64,000 nt of DNA from Typha latifolia (Eukaryota; Streptophyta; Magnoliopsida; Poales; Typhaceae): NCBI GenBank assembly GCA_019914945.1, contig CM034109.1:5766001-5830000 (forward strand). The letters are read 5' to 3'. Below the pieces are notes generated by a model. That model did no database searches, had not been told where the DNA came from, and worked only from the letters and a program-made list of their open reading frames with translations. Below, piece by piece: positions 12,698-22,540 of the stretch; the first letter of the stretch is position 1, and each line of letters opens with the position of its first letter. Position numbers and translations under genes: made by a program.

Positions 12698-15600
12698 ATG
12701 GTGCCTGCCCAGACCTTAGATGGTGTCGACAAAGAAAGGAAACCAAATATCATAGTTAAATCTGAAACTGAGGAGGCATGTGGGGATCCGTTTGAAGCGA
12801 AAGATGCAGCATCGATGTGCAAGAATAACTGTGAGGACAGTGTGCTTCATGCTGAGGATGGAGTAATGGATAAGGAGGTAGATATTCTTGATTGCACTGG
12901 TGATGTAGTTGTTGAATTGGTGAAAGCTGAAGATCTAGATGCCACAGAGCACTCTAGCTCTTTTGGAGACACTTGTTCTGGGTCTGATGTTGAGCTGAAG
13001 CCAGACCAGAGTGACATAGAAGTGGACTCACCTTTTGGTGCCGCAAATGAGGATGCTCCTGTTTCCAATGGGCTCACTAGGATGTTCAAGTACTGCCTTT
13101 TTGACAATCTAGATAATGCTTCTCCTTTTAGTTATTGAAACTATGTTGTTTGTGTTGCTGTTCAATTATCAGCACATCCTTTTGGTAGCATGCTCTAATT
13201 ATCATATTTTTATTTTAAAGGAAAGAAATATTAGGGTCTTAGGTAATTTATAATGAATACGAATTAGGATCATATAACTAGAATTGTTGATAAGATCTTC
13301 TAACACATATGTATGTATTACTGAGTATGCATTATGGTGTAGTTATATAGTTTATCATCACCTATGGATATACTAGAAACAATGTAATATTGGATTTTTT
13401 TTAGTATTCTGTTCACTTGTGAGGTGGATGTAGCATTGTAAACTTCATTTCTCATTTCATCAAATAAATGTCAGTGACAATTTTGCCCAAAATTGAGGCT
13501 GGTTTTGAATCTCCTTTGTGCTGAAATTGATATGTTAGGCAGTTTTCATATCTACATAGGTGATTTTTGTTATTTTTTGGCATTTAACCTATGATGCTTT
13601 AAAACTCAAAGAACGATAAGTTTCTTTTTCATTTTCTTGTGTGTGTTTCTGGAAATTTTGGCTAGGAGTATCCAAAACAGTTCAAATTTGGCTTGCATAT
13701 TTCAAAATCCCTGGATTTAATTATCTCTTTGGTTTTTCACTCACATATTGACTACATAATAATGGGCTCAACCTCTTGGATTACTTACATTAATACAACT
13801 TTTTAATGATAGATTAGAATCTTAAGGACTATTCATCTCCATTGTTGGGTGAGTAACTAACAAAACAAGCTTCAAATTTTCTTATTGTATTGTACTTCAG
13901 CTTTTTCTTTATTACATTAGTTTTGCCTTTTCATGTTCCTTATGTGCTATTTTAAGGTTTATCTTTCTTTTTCTTTGTTGCTACTTGTTGGATGGATCTC
14001 TGTTCATGGTCTTAGATTATTGTGGATTATTAGTTTAGCCTTGGTGAAAATACCTTGAAGAACTAATGTCTTGACATGAATTTAATCTTGAAATTTTATT
14101 GTTGTACTGCGCAAATTTTATCGCACATTCGTTTTCTCTGCTTTAATCTCTCAAAAAAGAAATGTGTGTAAATGGTTGAAAGGACTAAAAAGATGTGTTT
14201 CAGGAAGAAAAAGGTGACTGCTCATTGGAGAAAATTTATCAGCCCATTAATGTGGAGGTGCCGATGGTTGGAACTGCGGATGAAGGAATTACAATCTCAA
14301 GCATCAAAATATGATAGGCAACTTGGTTTATTTGAACACAAAAAGGGGTTGCAGTCAAAAATAATTGAATTGGATGGTTCTGTATCTAGATCGGTGCCTC
14401 TGTCTTGTCAAAGTCGTAGAAAAAATGCCATGAAGAGGAGAAAGAGAAAGAGATATGAAGACACAGTCGATCCATCATCATACATGTCAAACCACAACGC
14501 ATTCTCTTATTATGGTGCCATCACTGCTCTTCTGTTTATGTCTTATTGTGTCCTTTATATTCCCAAATTATATCTTGATAAATTCCCTTTGCCAACTTTT
14601 GCAGAAAATAAGAGAGCTGAGACAGATGGCCATTCAGTTGATGATTACCGTGATCTAGGTATCTTTCATGGTCGAACTTCTTGCTGAAAGTTTTGTTTCT
14701 CTATCTTCTTGGTGTTGATGGCATACAGGTTAAAACAGAATTCATATTCTATATCTATTGATGAAAATTCATTATCTTTTTAAGATACAACCTATTCAGT
14801 TACCATTTATTAAGTTTGGATGTTCCTAATTACTTCATGCAAGTTGAAACTAATTTAGCAATGTGAACTTTTCTCAAAGATCTTACACATGCAATTTACT
14901 CCTCAGGGTACTCTATTGTGAATATGACATTTTGTTTTTTCCAATACTTGAATAATACTTAGTTAAAAATGATTTTGCTAACCATTGTTATTAGAGTTGC
15001 CTTGTGCTCATTCTCTGATTGATGGAATTGCCAAAGAATTAGTTGATAAATTTATACAGACTGATATAATGATCGACCAGATAGTACACAAGTATAGTTA
15101 CCGCTATGAGAATCATTAAGTTGATGATGCTGAATGTCTTAGATATATCAAATAGTTGAAATATACTTGTGCTATTTAGTGTAATTTTAACTTTATTTAT
15201 TGACATGTTTCTGAGACGGCAGACTTTATGCTACTTTTTCATTGAAATTCACCCACTGTTATGAGATATAACATGGTCATGATTTTCTAAAAGGTGAAGT
15301 ACAAGTTTGTGCTACATCTTGTGTAAGTGGGTAAGTGAGGTTGGGTTGGAAAATGGCAAACTGAGTTAACAGTGAGCAAATGCTTATCCTAGCGTATAAA
15401 CCAGATAAGCCGGTGGTCTGAGCAATCAAGTTAAAAATCACATTGCTTTCACGGGTCTTATTTTCCAACAAATATGTATCACTTTTGAAGAATGACCTAT
15501 GTATCTTTTCCTGATTTTGAGCATCTTTGTTACTTATTTCATTGCCCATTGTGCAGTAGATGAAAGCATGAAAGGTAATGATGATACTGATTGGTTCCTT

Positions 15601-17303
15601 GGCCCCAAGGGAGGTGATAATTCTTTGGAGCAAATTCTTTTGAACATTGAAGTTGTTCAATCCCGAGTACTCAAGCTGAGAGCTGATCTCAGCAAGGCTA
15701 TGTGCAAAAAAGTAGGAGAGACATCTTTTGTGGGAAATATGCTGACCAACTATGCTCAAAGTGCTAATTACTCTCCTGGAAAGAATGGAGATGCAATGCC
15801 AGTTGGAACACCACGTAGTCCACCTCACGACGTATCTGATTATGAGATGGAAGATGTTGTCATGCCTGAAAGTGCAGTCTCAAGTTATGGGGACGCAGCC
15901 GATCTGGATATAATTGAAAGCACGATGGGTGCGTTGTTTCCTGCTGACAATCCCCTGTCTTCATGTCAGATTGGAGACTTGTGCAATGAAGTAAGGCTTT
16001 CTATCTCTTTTATTTGATAATTATGATTTTGTTGTTATCTGTAAAATAGCAAGAAGTTACTGCCAATCTTTTGGATATATGGGGAACTATATTGGGAAGT
16101 ATGACTGTCAAAAAAGCTCGCTGGCTTGCGAGGCTCATGAGCTCGGCTCGAGCTCTAAATGAGCCGAGCTAAGCTAGATTTTTGAGCTTGAAAGTGTAAT
16201 CGAGTGGAGTAGAGCTAGAGTCAGCTCACTCAAGCTCGGCTCAAATAGGATTGATATATAATATGTGAGATGATGTAATATATATATAGACGAAAATAAA
16301 TGTATAAATATTAGAGAGTATAGTTGGTTAAGATAGTTTCTATTAGCCCAGCCGATCTAGGTTCAAATCCTACCTTTTAAATGCATAAAGACTCTTAGAT
16401 GTTAGTCACATATTGGAACCAACCCATTAAGCCCATGAGTCGTCGAGTTGAAGACGAGCTGAGTTAAACTTTGCCAGCTCAAATTGAGCTCGAGCTCAAG
16501 CCGAGCTGAGCTAGGTCCAGCTCAATCGAGCTCAGCTTGTTTACACCCCTGTTGGGAAGTTACGTAAGCTGCCCCGCCTAAGGGATACCTTTAGATTTCA
16601 CTTGTTGACCTAATTGTGATCACACAGCTTGGTCAAGTGATTAATATGATACTAATAACAGAATCATGGTTAAACGTACATTCCAGTTGTGGCTGAATCA
16701 GTTGCTACTGAAGCCTCAAAGTATTAACTTGTAATGGTGTTTCACATCTCTAGGTGCTTAAGATCTTACATACCAGAATCAACAGCTCTTTTAGTTAGTA
16801 TTTTTTACTCAGCTATTAAAGATAAATCAACGATATTTGAATTAACCCTCACTTTTGTTAGCAATATATATTAATAGAAAATTTCAAGAAAGTTTATTGT
16901 TTCGTAAGAAAAGAAAGATAGATATAATATTGAGTCTTGCAAGCTGACAGATTTTCCTCTCTTCTAGAATGCTGATGATATTCTGATAGATAATCAAGTA
17001 GCTGAGGACGAATATCAAAATTTTGAGGTCAGTCGACCAAGAAAGCAAACTATGGAGTTGGTAAAGCAAGAAGCTGACTCCCCCTCCGAGGAGGAGAGCA
17101 CTGCCCCTACGGTTGTGATGCAAGAACCAAGTCCAGAAAGCAAGAAGACTGCTGTGGCACAACGAAAAGTGCTGAACCCCTGCTACTCTGGAAAACGCAG
17201 AGGCCGGAAACCAAAGAGGCGACGAGGGACTTCAGTTGCTGCAGTGTGTAATTGGAGGAGTGAAAGAATTAGGAAGCGAATGCAATCTGAGAGGGCAAGT
17301 TAG
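12698..17303 (+). CDS. Plant-specific protein of unknown function with AT-hook-like C-terminus
   Basis: Proposed exons are 12698-13089, 14204-14514, 14605-14658, 15557-15990 and 16968-17303. They total 1527 nt (508 aa) with agreeing phases. The acidic N-terminus is followed at about residues 138-155 by HWRKFISPLMWRCRW and a helical Glu/Gln-rich segment. Next come a basic cluster around KRRKRKR, an acidic middle with a MPESA motif, and a C-terminus with RGRKP (about 475-479) flanked by basic residues. I recognise the HWRKF...MWRC block from uncharacterised plant proteins but know no function. Basic clusters and the AT-hook-like motif suggest nuclear, possibly DNA-associated action (inference). 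The exon 1 donor at 13090 (CAA/GTACTG) is the only one I found that keeps frame with exon 2; the frame itself reads 16 codons further before a stop. Intron 4 carries a short transposon. Confidence 0.8.
16100..16551 (-). mobile_element. Short hAT-like non-autonomous element, copy C (intron 4)
   Basis: This 452-bp element is bounded by the 8-bp repeat TTGGGAAG (16092-16099 and 16552-16559; the match runs to 9 bp). The right end in reverse reads CAGGGGTGTAAACAAGCTGA, matching copies A and B. The left end, TATGACTGTCAAAAAAGC, resembles the second end of copy B. GAGCTCGAGC-type words crowd both terminal zones. The middle contains tRNA-like promoter boxes. It sits in intron 4 of the AT-hook gene and has no coding capacity. 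Confidence 0.72.
16321..16370 (+). other. tRNA-like A and B boxes (SINE-head-like), not a functional tRNA
   Basis: TAGTTGGTTAAG at 16321-16332 resembles a polymerase III A box, and GGTTCAAATCC at 16360-16370 fits the B box / T-loop. The spacing, about 28 bp between boxes, is close to that of a tRNA gene. No full cloverleaf with paired acceptor arms was evident. The boxes lie inside short element C, so they may be the remnant of a SINE or a tRNA-derived insert. Confidence 0.45.
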
Positions 17304-18110
17304 CCTGTACAGCCTGTGAGGTTGCCATGGTAATCAGGCCCTGTAGTACTGTAATCAAGTAGAGTTTTCTATGATGCTACCCTCTGTTTCTTTCTTTGTT
17401 GCTTCTTTTCTATCTTTCTGCATTTAGTGCTTATCAGAGCTGATAGTCTGTAAATTTAACTACTTTGAAATACAATGTCAGGATTAGCTAACAATAAATA
17501 TCTATGAATCCTTTTGCATGAAGGTATTAGCTATTATTTCTGACATTCGTGCATTTCTGAATTAAATTTTCTCATCGTAAGTGATATCTTTAAATTATAT
17601 GGTTGCTAAGTGAGAGTTACTTCTTTACCTACACATACAACAATCTTAACATGTTTGTGTTCGAATGTGTCTCAAGATGGCTGTGTGCCAAGCTAATGCA
17701 TTCTTCCCGTTTTGCTTTGTAAACTCAACAAGATGCTTATAGAATGCAGACTACTTTTTGTCAGACACACCGTAGCAGTCGCCTCTCGTCCTCGCTGCAA
17801 CCAAAATCTCTTTTCTATGGTGCTTCTAGTGTGCTAAATCTCTCTGCAGCGATTGTGGAATTCTCTCTCTATACCTATCTGATCTCTCGACTTATTCTTT
17901 CTATTTTGATTGTTGATGCGATTCACTAATCAGTCTCAATCTTTTCTTTTTTGATTTGTTGCAATTCACTTATCGGTCCCGATCTTTTCTTTTGTGATTT
18001 GTTCTGGATCTCAGGTCTTCCTTTCTTTTTTGATTTATTGCGGTCTTGTTAGCTACGACAGAGTATAATTGCTTAAATTTTGGTACTTGTAATTATAGTA
18101 AACAGAATTT
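17304..18110. other. 3' UTR and downstream DNA of the AT-hook gene
   Basis: TAG ends the coding sequence at 17303. The next 200-300 bp are T-rich and likely hold the 3' UTR; AATAAA-like text (ACAATAAATA) lies near 17490. Further on, TCTTTTCTTTTGATTTG-type words recur at 17940-18040. No other gene is seen. Confidence 0.4.
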
Positions 18111-18116
18111 TAGGTT

Positions 18117-18262
18117 AAATATATTTTATTACCATATATTTATGCCCACTTTACCTCTATCTTTTAAAAAGTTTTAAACTAGTTCTTATACTTATGATTA
18201 AAATAAGAACGTTAATTTTTCTGTCAAATTTAACTAAGTGTCTAAAATACCCCCTTTTGTGT
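18117..18262 (+). repeat. Dispersed repeat, copy 1
   Basis: The segment shares AAAAAGTTTTAAACTA, CTTATACTTATGA and GTTAATTTTT, in the same order, with 27783-27900. This indicates a dispersed, probably MITE-like, repeat. Its ends were not fixed. Confidence 0.45.
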
Positions 18263-18304
18263 TTGAGTAAAATATGTAAGTTTTTAAAATAATATTATAA
18301 ATGA

Positions 18305-18329
18305 TATATATATATATATATATATATAT
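18305..18329. repeat. (TA)n microsatellite
   Basis: About 12 TA units lie directly before the 34-bp tandem duplication. Confidence 0.85.
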
Positions 18330-18336
18330 GTAAATG

Positions 18337-18404
18337 ATGTTTGACTATAATTGATCAACCTTTTCCACTAATGTTTGACTATAATTGATCAACCTTTTCC
18401 ACTA
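18337..18404 (+). repeat. 34-bp tandem duplication, two identical units
   Basis: The unit starting ATGTTTGACTATAATTGATC occurs at 18337-18370 and again at 18371-18404 without mismatches, so the duplication is probably recent. Confidence 0.93.
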
Positions 18405-18779
18405 AAGAATATTTTTTTGGCTGTCAAGCTTAAGAAGCCGCCTAGCCCTCCCAAGCTTTTTGATGAAGTAAATATTACAACCCTTAGCTCCGAGATAGTT
18501 GAGCCCCAATAGTAAATGTTAGAAGTTCTTTTGCGACGATGATTGAGCTCTCAGCCAAAGAAGTTACCACTGTCCCTGGACTTATAAAGAAGCACCGCCT
18601 ATTATTCTTGAGGTCAAAGTGGCCTCATGTCCTACATCTTGAGCATACCCATTCAAGGTGGCAAAACCTTCAGAAAGGACCAATACGATGTAACGTGGGT
18701 GCATACCACTCATGCTGAGTAGAAATATAATCTGATTGACAAGTTTTTAGGGCGGCCCCACCTCTAACCTACCTTATAA

Positions 18780-19300
18780 AGGAAATTAACTGAAGATGGA
18801 AACTAGTGGGGCCTTTTCAAGTGATTGGTATGACGACGAGTTTTTCCACATTCAAGTTCTCTGTCGAAGTAGACATGATCAATGTTCTTATGGGAGGGCT
18901 ATGTACCTTTCGCATCATGGTGCTTAATCTTATTCCTTGGCAGCCAAACTTCTAGCCTTTTTGTTGAAGAGATTAAGTCTGCACCCATCTAAGTTTAGTT
19001 GATTGGATTGGCAAATAAACATTGGCCTCATGATATTTTGCTGGATGTCGCCTCTTACATTGGCCAGCCGTTCAAGGTGGACACCATACTCTGGCTAGAA
19101 CGAGAGGGAAGTTCACATGGGTATGCATTGAAATAGATGTCACGGCCCTGCTAAAGGCATCCACCTAGATTGACTCGATAAAAGACAAGATATTTCAAGC
19201 AGTAACTTATGAGAATTTGCTTACTATGTCTTTTCAGTGTGGTTGAATCAACCACAATATGACTTCATGTACGATTCTCCCTGTGGCTAGGCATGTTGCT
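18780..19300 (+). pseudogene. LINE (L1-type) ORF1 fossil with DUF4283/zinc-knuckle features
   Basis: Broken plus-strand frames give, in order: a GPF-type segment near 18810; a Leu-Ile-Pro-Trp-Gln-Pro-Asn-Phe segment near 18930; Ala-Ser-Tyr-Ile-Gly-Gln-Pro-Phe-Lys-Val-Asp near 19055; an Ile-Glu-Ile-Asp-Val segment near 19130; Tyr-Glu-Asn-Leu near 19210; and a Phe-Gln-Cys-Gly-type segment near 19240. This order matches the DUF4283 domain and zinc knuckle of plant L1 ORF1. Several frameshifts and stops break it. No reverse transcriptase follows; the sequence to 20.3 kb is unrecognised and interrupted by the Ty3 element. Confidence 0.6.
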
Positions 19301-20313
19301 CTTGTTGTTCCGCTACCTAAGGTTGAGGCTTCCTCTAGTCAAGGGTCGATGTGGAAGCGCCAACATGGTTGTCATCCTGGCGATAGTTAACACAGCTGCT
19401 AATGGCAATAATTCTTCCTTGCCAAAGTTGCCAAATATACCAAAGGATTGTAAGCTTACCCTTTTTCTCCTCTCGAACTAGGAGGTAACCAAATTGCTCT
19501 TACAGTAGGTAAGATTACCATTTTTCTTCTCTCAAACCAAGAGATAACCAAATTGCTCCTACCATGGGTAAGCTTATTTTAGGTGATAGTTTAGCTTTCT
19601 CAAAAAATGTCACTGCCATATCCCATGTTCGCTCCCAAGTGTCTCACCTACAACCAAATTTAATTGTACCTCTCAAGGGATTACCTCAAGGTTACGTCTG
19701 ATGTAGTTGCAAATATGTCAGTATCTATCATGAAGCTTTAACAACCCCACCATTCGGTGTGATGATGATTACGTCCTTGCGTCCTAAACCTGACAACCAT
19801 ATAGGAGAAGCTAGATAATTGAAAAACATTTGCGGCATACACTTCAGGCAAGTGAATCTTCTATAGTTTAATGATAGTATAGACATAGTGTGATGATTAT
19901 GCTAGTATTATGATATTGCAGATATATTATAACATGTATATGTTCATGCATCCTTTGATGTTAGCATTTATGCTTTATTTTATTAGGAAAGTTTACAAAA
20001 CAAACTCTTCTTTTTCTATAATGTCCATTTAAAATCCTAGGTTAACTTAATTTAACTATAACCAAACAAAACGATACCAGCAAAGTACTCATCTCTAATT
20101 TTATTCAATTCAATCTAATTGTCCTTTCCCAGACCATGGAGAATGTTGCCTAAATGCCAAGCCATGGAGACCTTAGAGCTTTCAAAATGTCAAATGGTTG
20201 GAGTTGAAGGAGCTTGTAGTCGAAAGGTTGCATCTTATAATTGGACCTTCCAAATACCAAGCAGTCGAAGGTTGAAGGAGGGTTGCCTTCCGAAGTTGTC
20301 CAAACAGCAAATA

Positions 20314-21062
20314 TGATACACCTTGTTAGAGTCTTTTCTTATTGTATTAGTTATTTATTTTTATTAAAATAAATTTTCTATAGGTCGCGTTCGAACGCGG
20401 AAGGGTCACGTTCGAACGCCTGCATCAGGTTTGCAAAAATCGAGAACGTCTTTTGTGCATTCGAACGTGATCGGGCGTGTTCAAACGCGATCGATGGAAG
20501 TCCACTAGAATTAGTGTTAATAATTATTATTTTGGTTTGTTGGCTAGCCTCTATAAAGGTGTGGATGGCACCTAAAATTAGAATGTTATTAGAATATTAG
20601 TTTCTTGCCTCTTTATCTTCTCTCTACCCTAATCTCCCTCCTCCCTCTTCACCAACTTACTACCTCTATCATTGGCAAGGTCTCTCCTAACTTCTAATCT
20701 CCATCGTCTATCGAGTCCTCCCTCTTCCTTAGGATCTCGACCACTTCTTCCTCTTCGTCTTTATCACTTAAACAACATCAACTATCCACCTTCATCTCCA
20801 TTATCATCCATAAACCTAACATTCACTCACCCTGTCACCACCACCATCATCTGTACTATATCATATTTTCGTCCCAATTGTAGTTCAAATATATGAAGGG
20901 CATAAATATAAAAAATGTAGATCAGGGAGTTACGGATCGATTACACTTAGTTTCATAATTTTCTAACTACGGAAGTATATTTGGTGAATATTTTTTCTCG
21001 ATTGCGTGAGCTGCTTCCTACAATAACTACAGATCTTGAAGAAGTCGTTCTGTAACATATCA
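20314..21062 (+). repeat. 5' LTR of the Ty3/gypsy element
   Basis: This 749-bp LTR begins TGATACACC and ends ATATCA. It contains repeated GCGTTCGAACGC-like palindromes (20388-20490) and a TATA box CTATAAAG at 20551-20558, from which the element would be transcribed. Confidence 0.92.
20551..20558 (+). promoter_or_regulatory. TATA box in 5' LTR
   Basis: CTATAAAG is conserved in both LTR copies; the second is at 26076-26083. It is the likely U3 promoter element. Confidence 0.6.
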
Positions 21063-21063
21063 T

Positions 21064-21075
21064 TGGTATCAGAGC
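21064..21075 (+). promoter_or_regulatory. Primer binding site for initiator Met tRNA
   Basis: TGGTATCAGAGC complements the 3' end of plant initiator Met tRNA. It lies one base after the LTR, which fixes the LTR end. Confidence 0.92.
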
Positions 21076-21117
21076 CAGTCGAACCTCAGACCTCCATTAA
21101 TAGTGGAAATAAGGAAG

Positions 21118-22540
21118 ATGGTATCAATAAGGAGATCAATGGAGAACACACCAACAAGAGAAGACTCAATCCACGATAATCCTAATTGTGAGGCCGATTC
21201 CTTTGGAGCGACCACAGCAGGACCGAGTTAAACAACGTCTATGGGTGTGAACATGGGCTTGGCAGATGAACTTAGGGGCATGTTATAAATATTGCTGCAT
21301 AAGGTAGACGCAATGCATAATGATCATAATGCTTTAAAGGAATATGTCATTAATTGATCGGCTTTGTTATCTCCTCGACGAAGATCGGTGCCTCAAGAAG
21401 GACCAACGGTGGGGCCACACCAAACCGATACCCCATAGGTCCAAGTGCGACATATTAATGTCAATGATCATCTTTTACCTATTCTTACACATCATCTCAC
21501 ACCACCGATACACAACCCAAGACTAGCGGTGGTGGAACCCGAGAGGTGTGCGGCACTGGTGCGCTTCGTCGATGAAGAGGATTGTCACTTAGAGATGGTG
21601 ATAGACATGCTCGAGGATTTATAGAAGAAGATCAACAAGCACAAAGATTCAGACATGAACCAATAATCTTTCGCGAACCTGACAATATTATCCGAAGGAG
21701 AACTGCATGCTTGGACTTTCCAAAATTCCAAGGTGGTAATCCGACAGATTTCAAGTGGAACAATCCTTTGATTGTCAAGGGACAGCGGAGGATGCAAAGA
21801 TCTAGATGACAAACTTTCACCTTCAAGGAACAACATTGCATTGGTATAGATCGACTATTCATGGTGGAGGATTTACCGGTTGGACAGACTTTTATAGGAG
21901 GATTATATGCAGATTTGGGACAGCAGCATATGAAGATTTTGCTGTCACATTAAGCAAGAATTAGTAGTCATTGTGAGCCACCTTGGCCCGAACTGAAATT
22001 GATAACCACATTTATTTCGGGGCTGCGGGAGGAGATACAGGTGGATGTTTGTGCTCTTTGTCCTACCACTCTTGAGAAGGCTGTAAGGATGGAGCAAAAG
22101 CAAAAGGCTCTCAAGATGGTAGCGAAAATAAGTTGGGGCAACCAAGATGGGCGGTTTGCGCCTAGAACGCCGGTTGGAAATTCTACGGGTCCAAAGACTA
22201 CAACTGCTAGTATTAGACCACGACCACCTTTGAGACCTTCTTCCGATATTAGAGGAGGCACAATACCCCCTCCCCCCCTTTCAAACTCTCACACCTACCC
22301 AAGTGAAGGAGCAAAGGGCCTTTGCTTTCGATGCGATAAACGTTTCACCTCTGGTCATCGGTGTTCCAAATCGATCGGGAGTGTGATACTCATCGACAGT
22401 CTTAAAGAGGACTATGCGGTTGTGGGTGATGGAGAGTGTTCAAAGGAGGTCCATGAGGAGGTCGTAGAGGAGGGCGCGGAGGAAGATATACAAGCTGAAA
22501 TATCGATGCATGTATATTCGGGTACTTCCATGCCGAGGAC
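21118..22540 (+). pseudogene. Ty3/gypsy gag remnant
   Basis: An ATG at 21118, 43 bp after the PBS, opens a frame that soon meets TAA near 21229. Later frames carry a gag region with a Leu-Asp-Phe-Pro-Lys-Phe segment near 21715. A CCHC-like knuckle, CFRCDKRFTSGHRC, lies near 22324-22365. Frame changes occur between these parts. It would encode the structural protein of the particle, but it is broken. Confidence 0.8.

Noticed and set aside
15277..15828. Minus-strand frame of 183 codons
   Set aside because: It is the opposite strand of exon 4 and its preceding intron in the AT-hook gene.
16321..16370. A functional tRNA gene
   Set aside because: Only A- and B-box-like words are present; no paired acceptor and anticodon stems were found.
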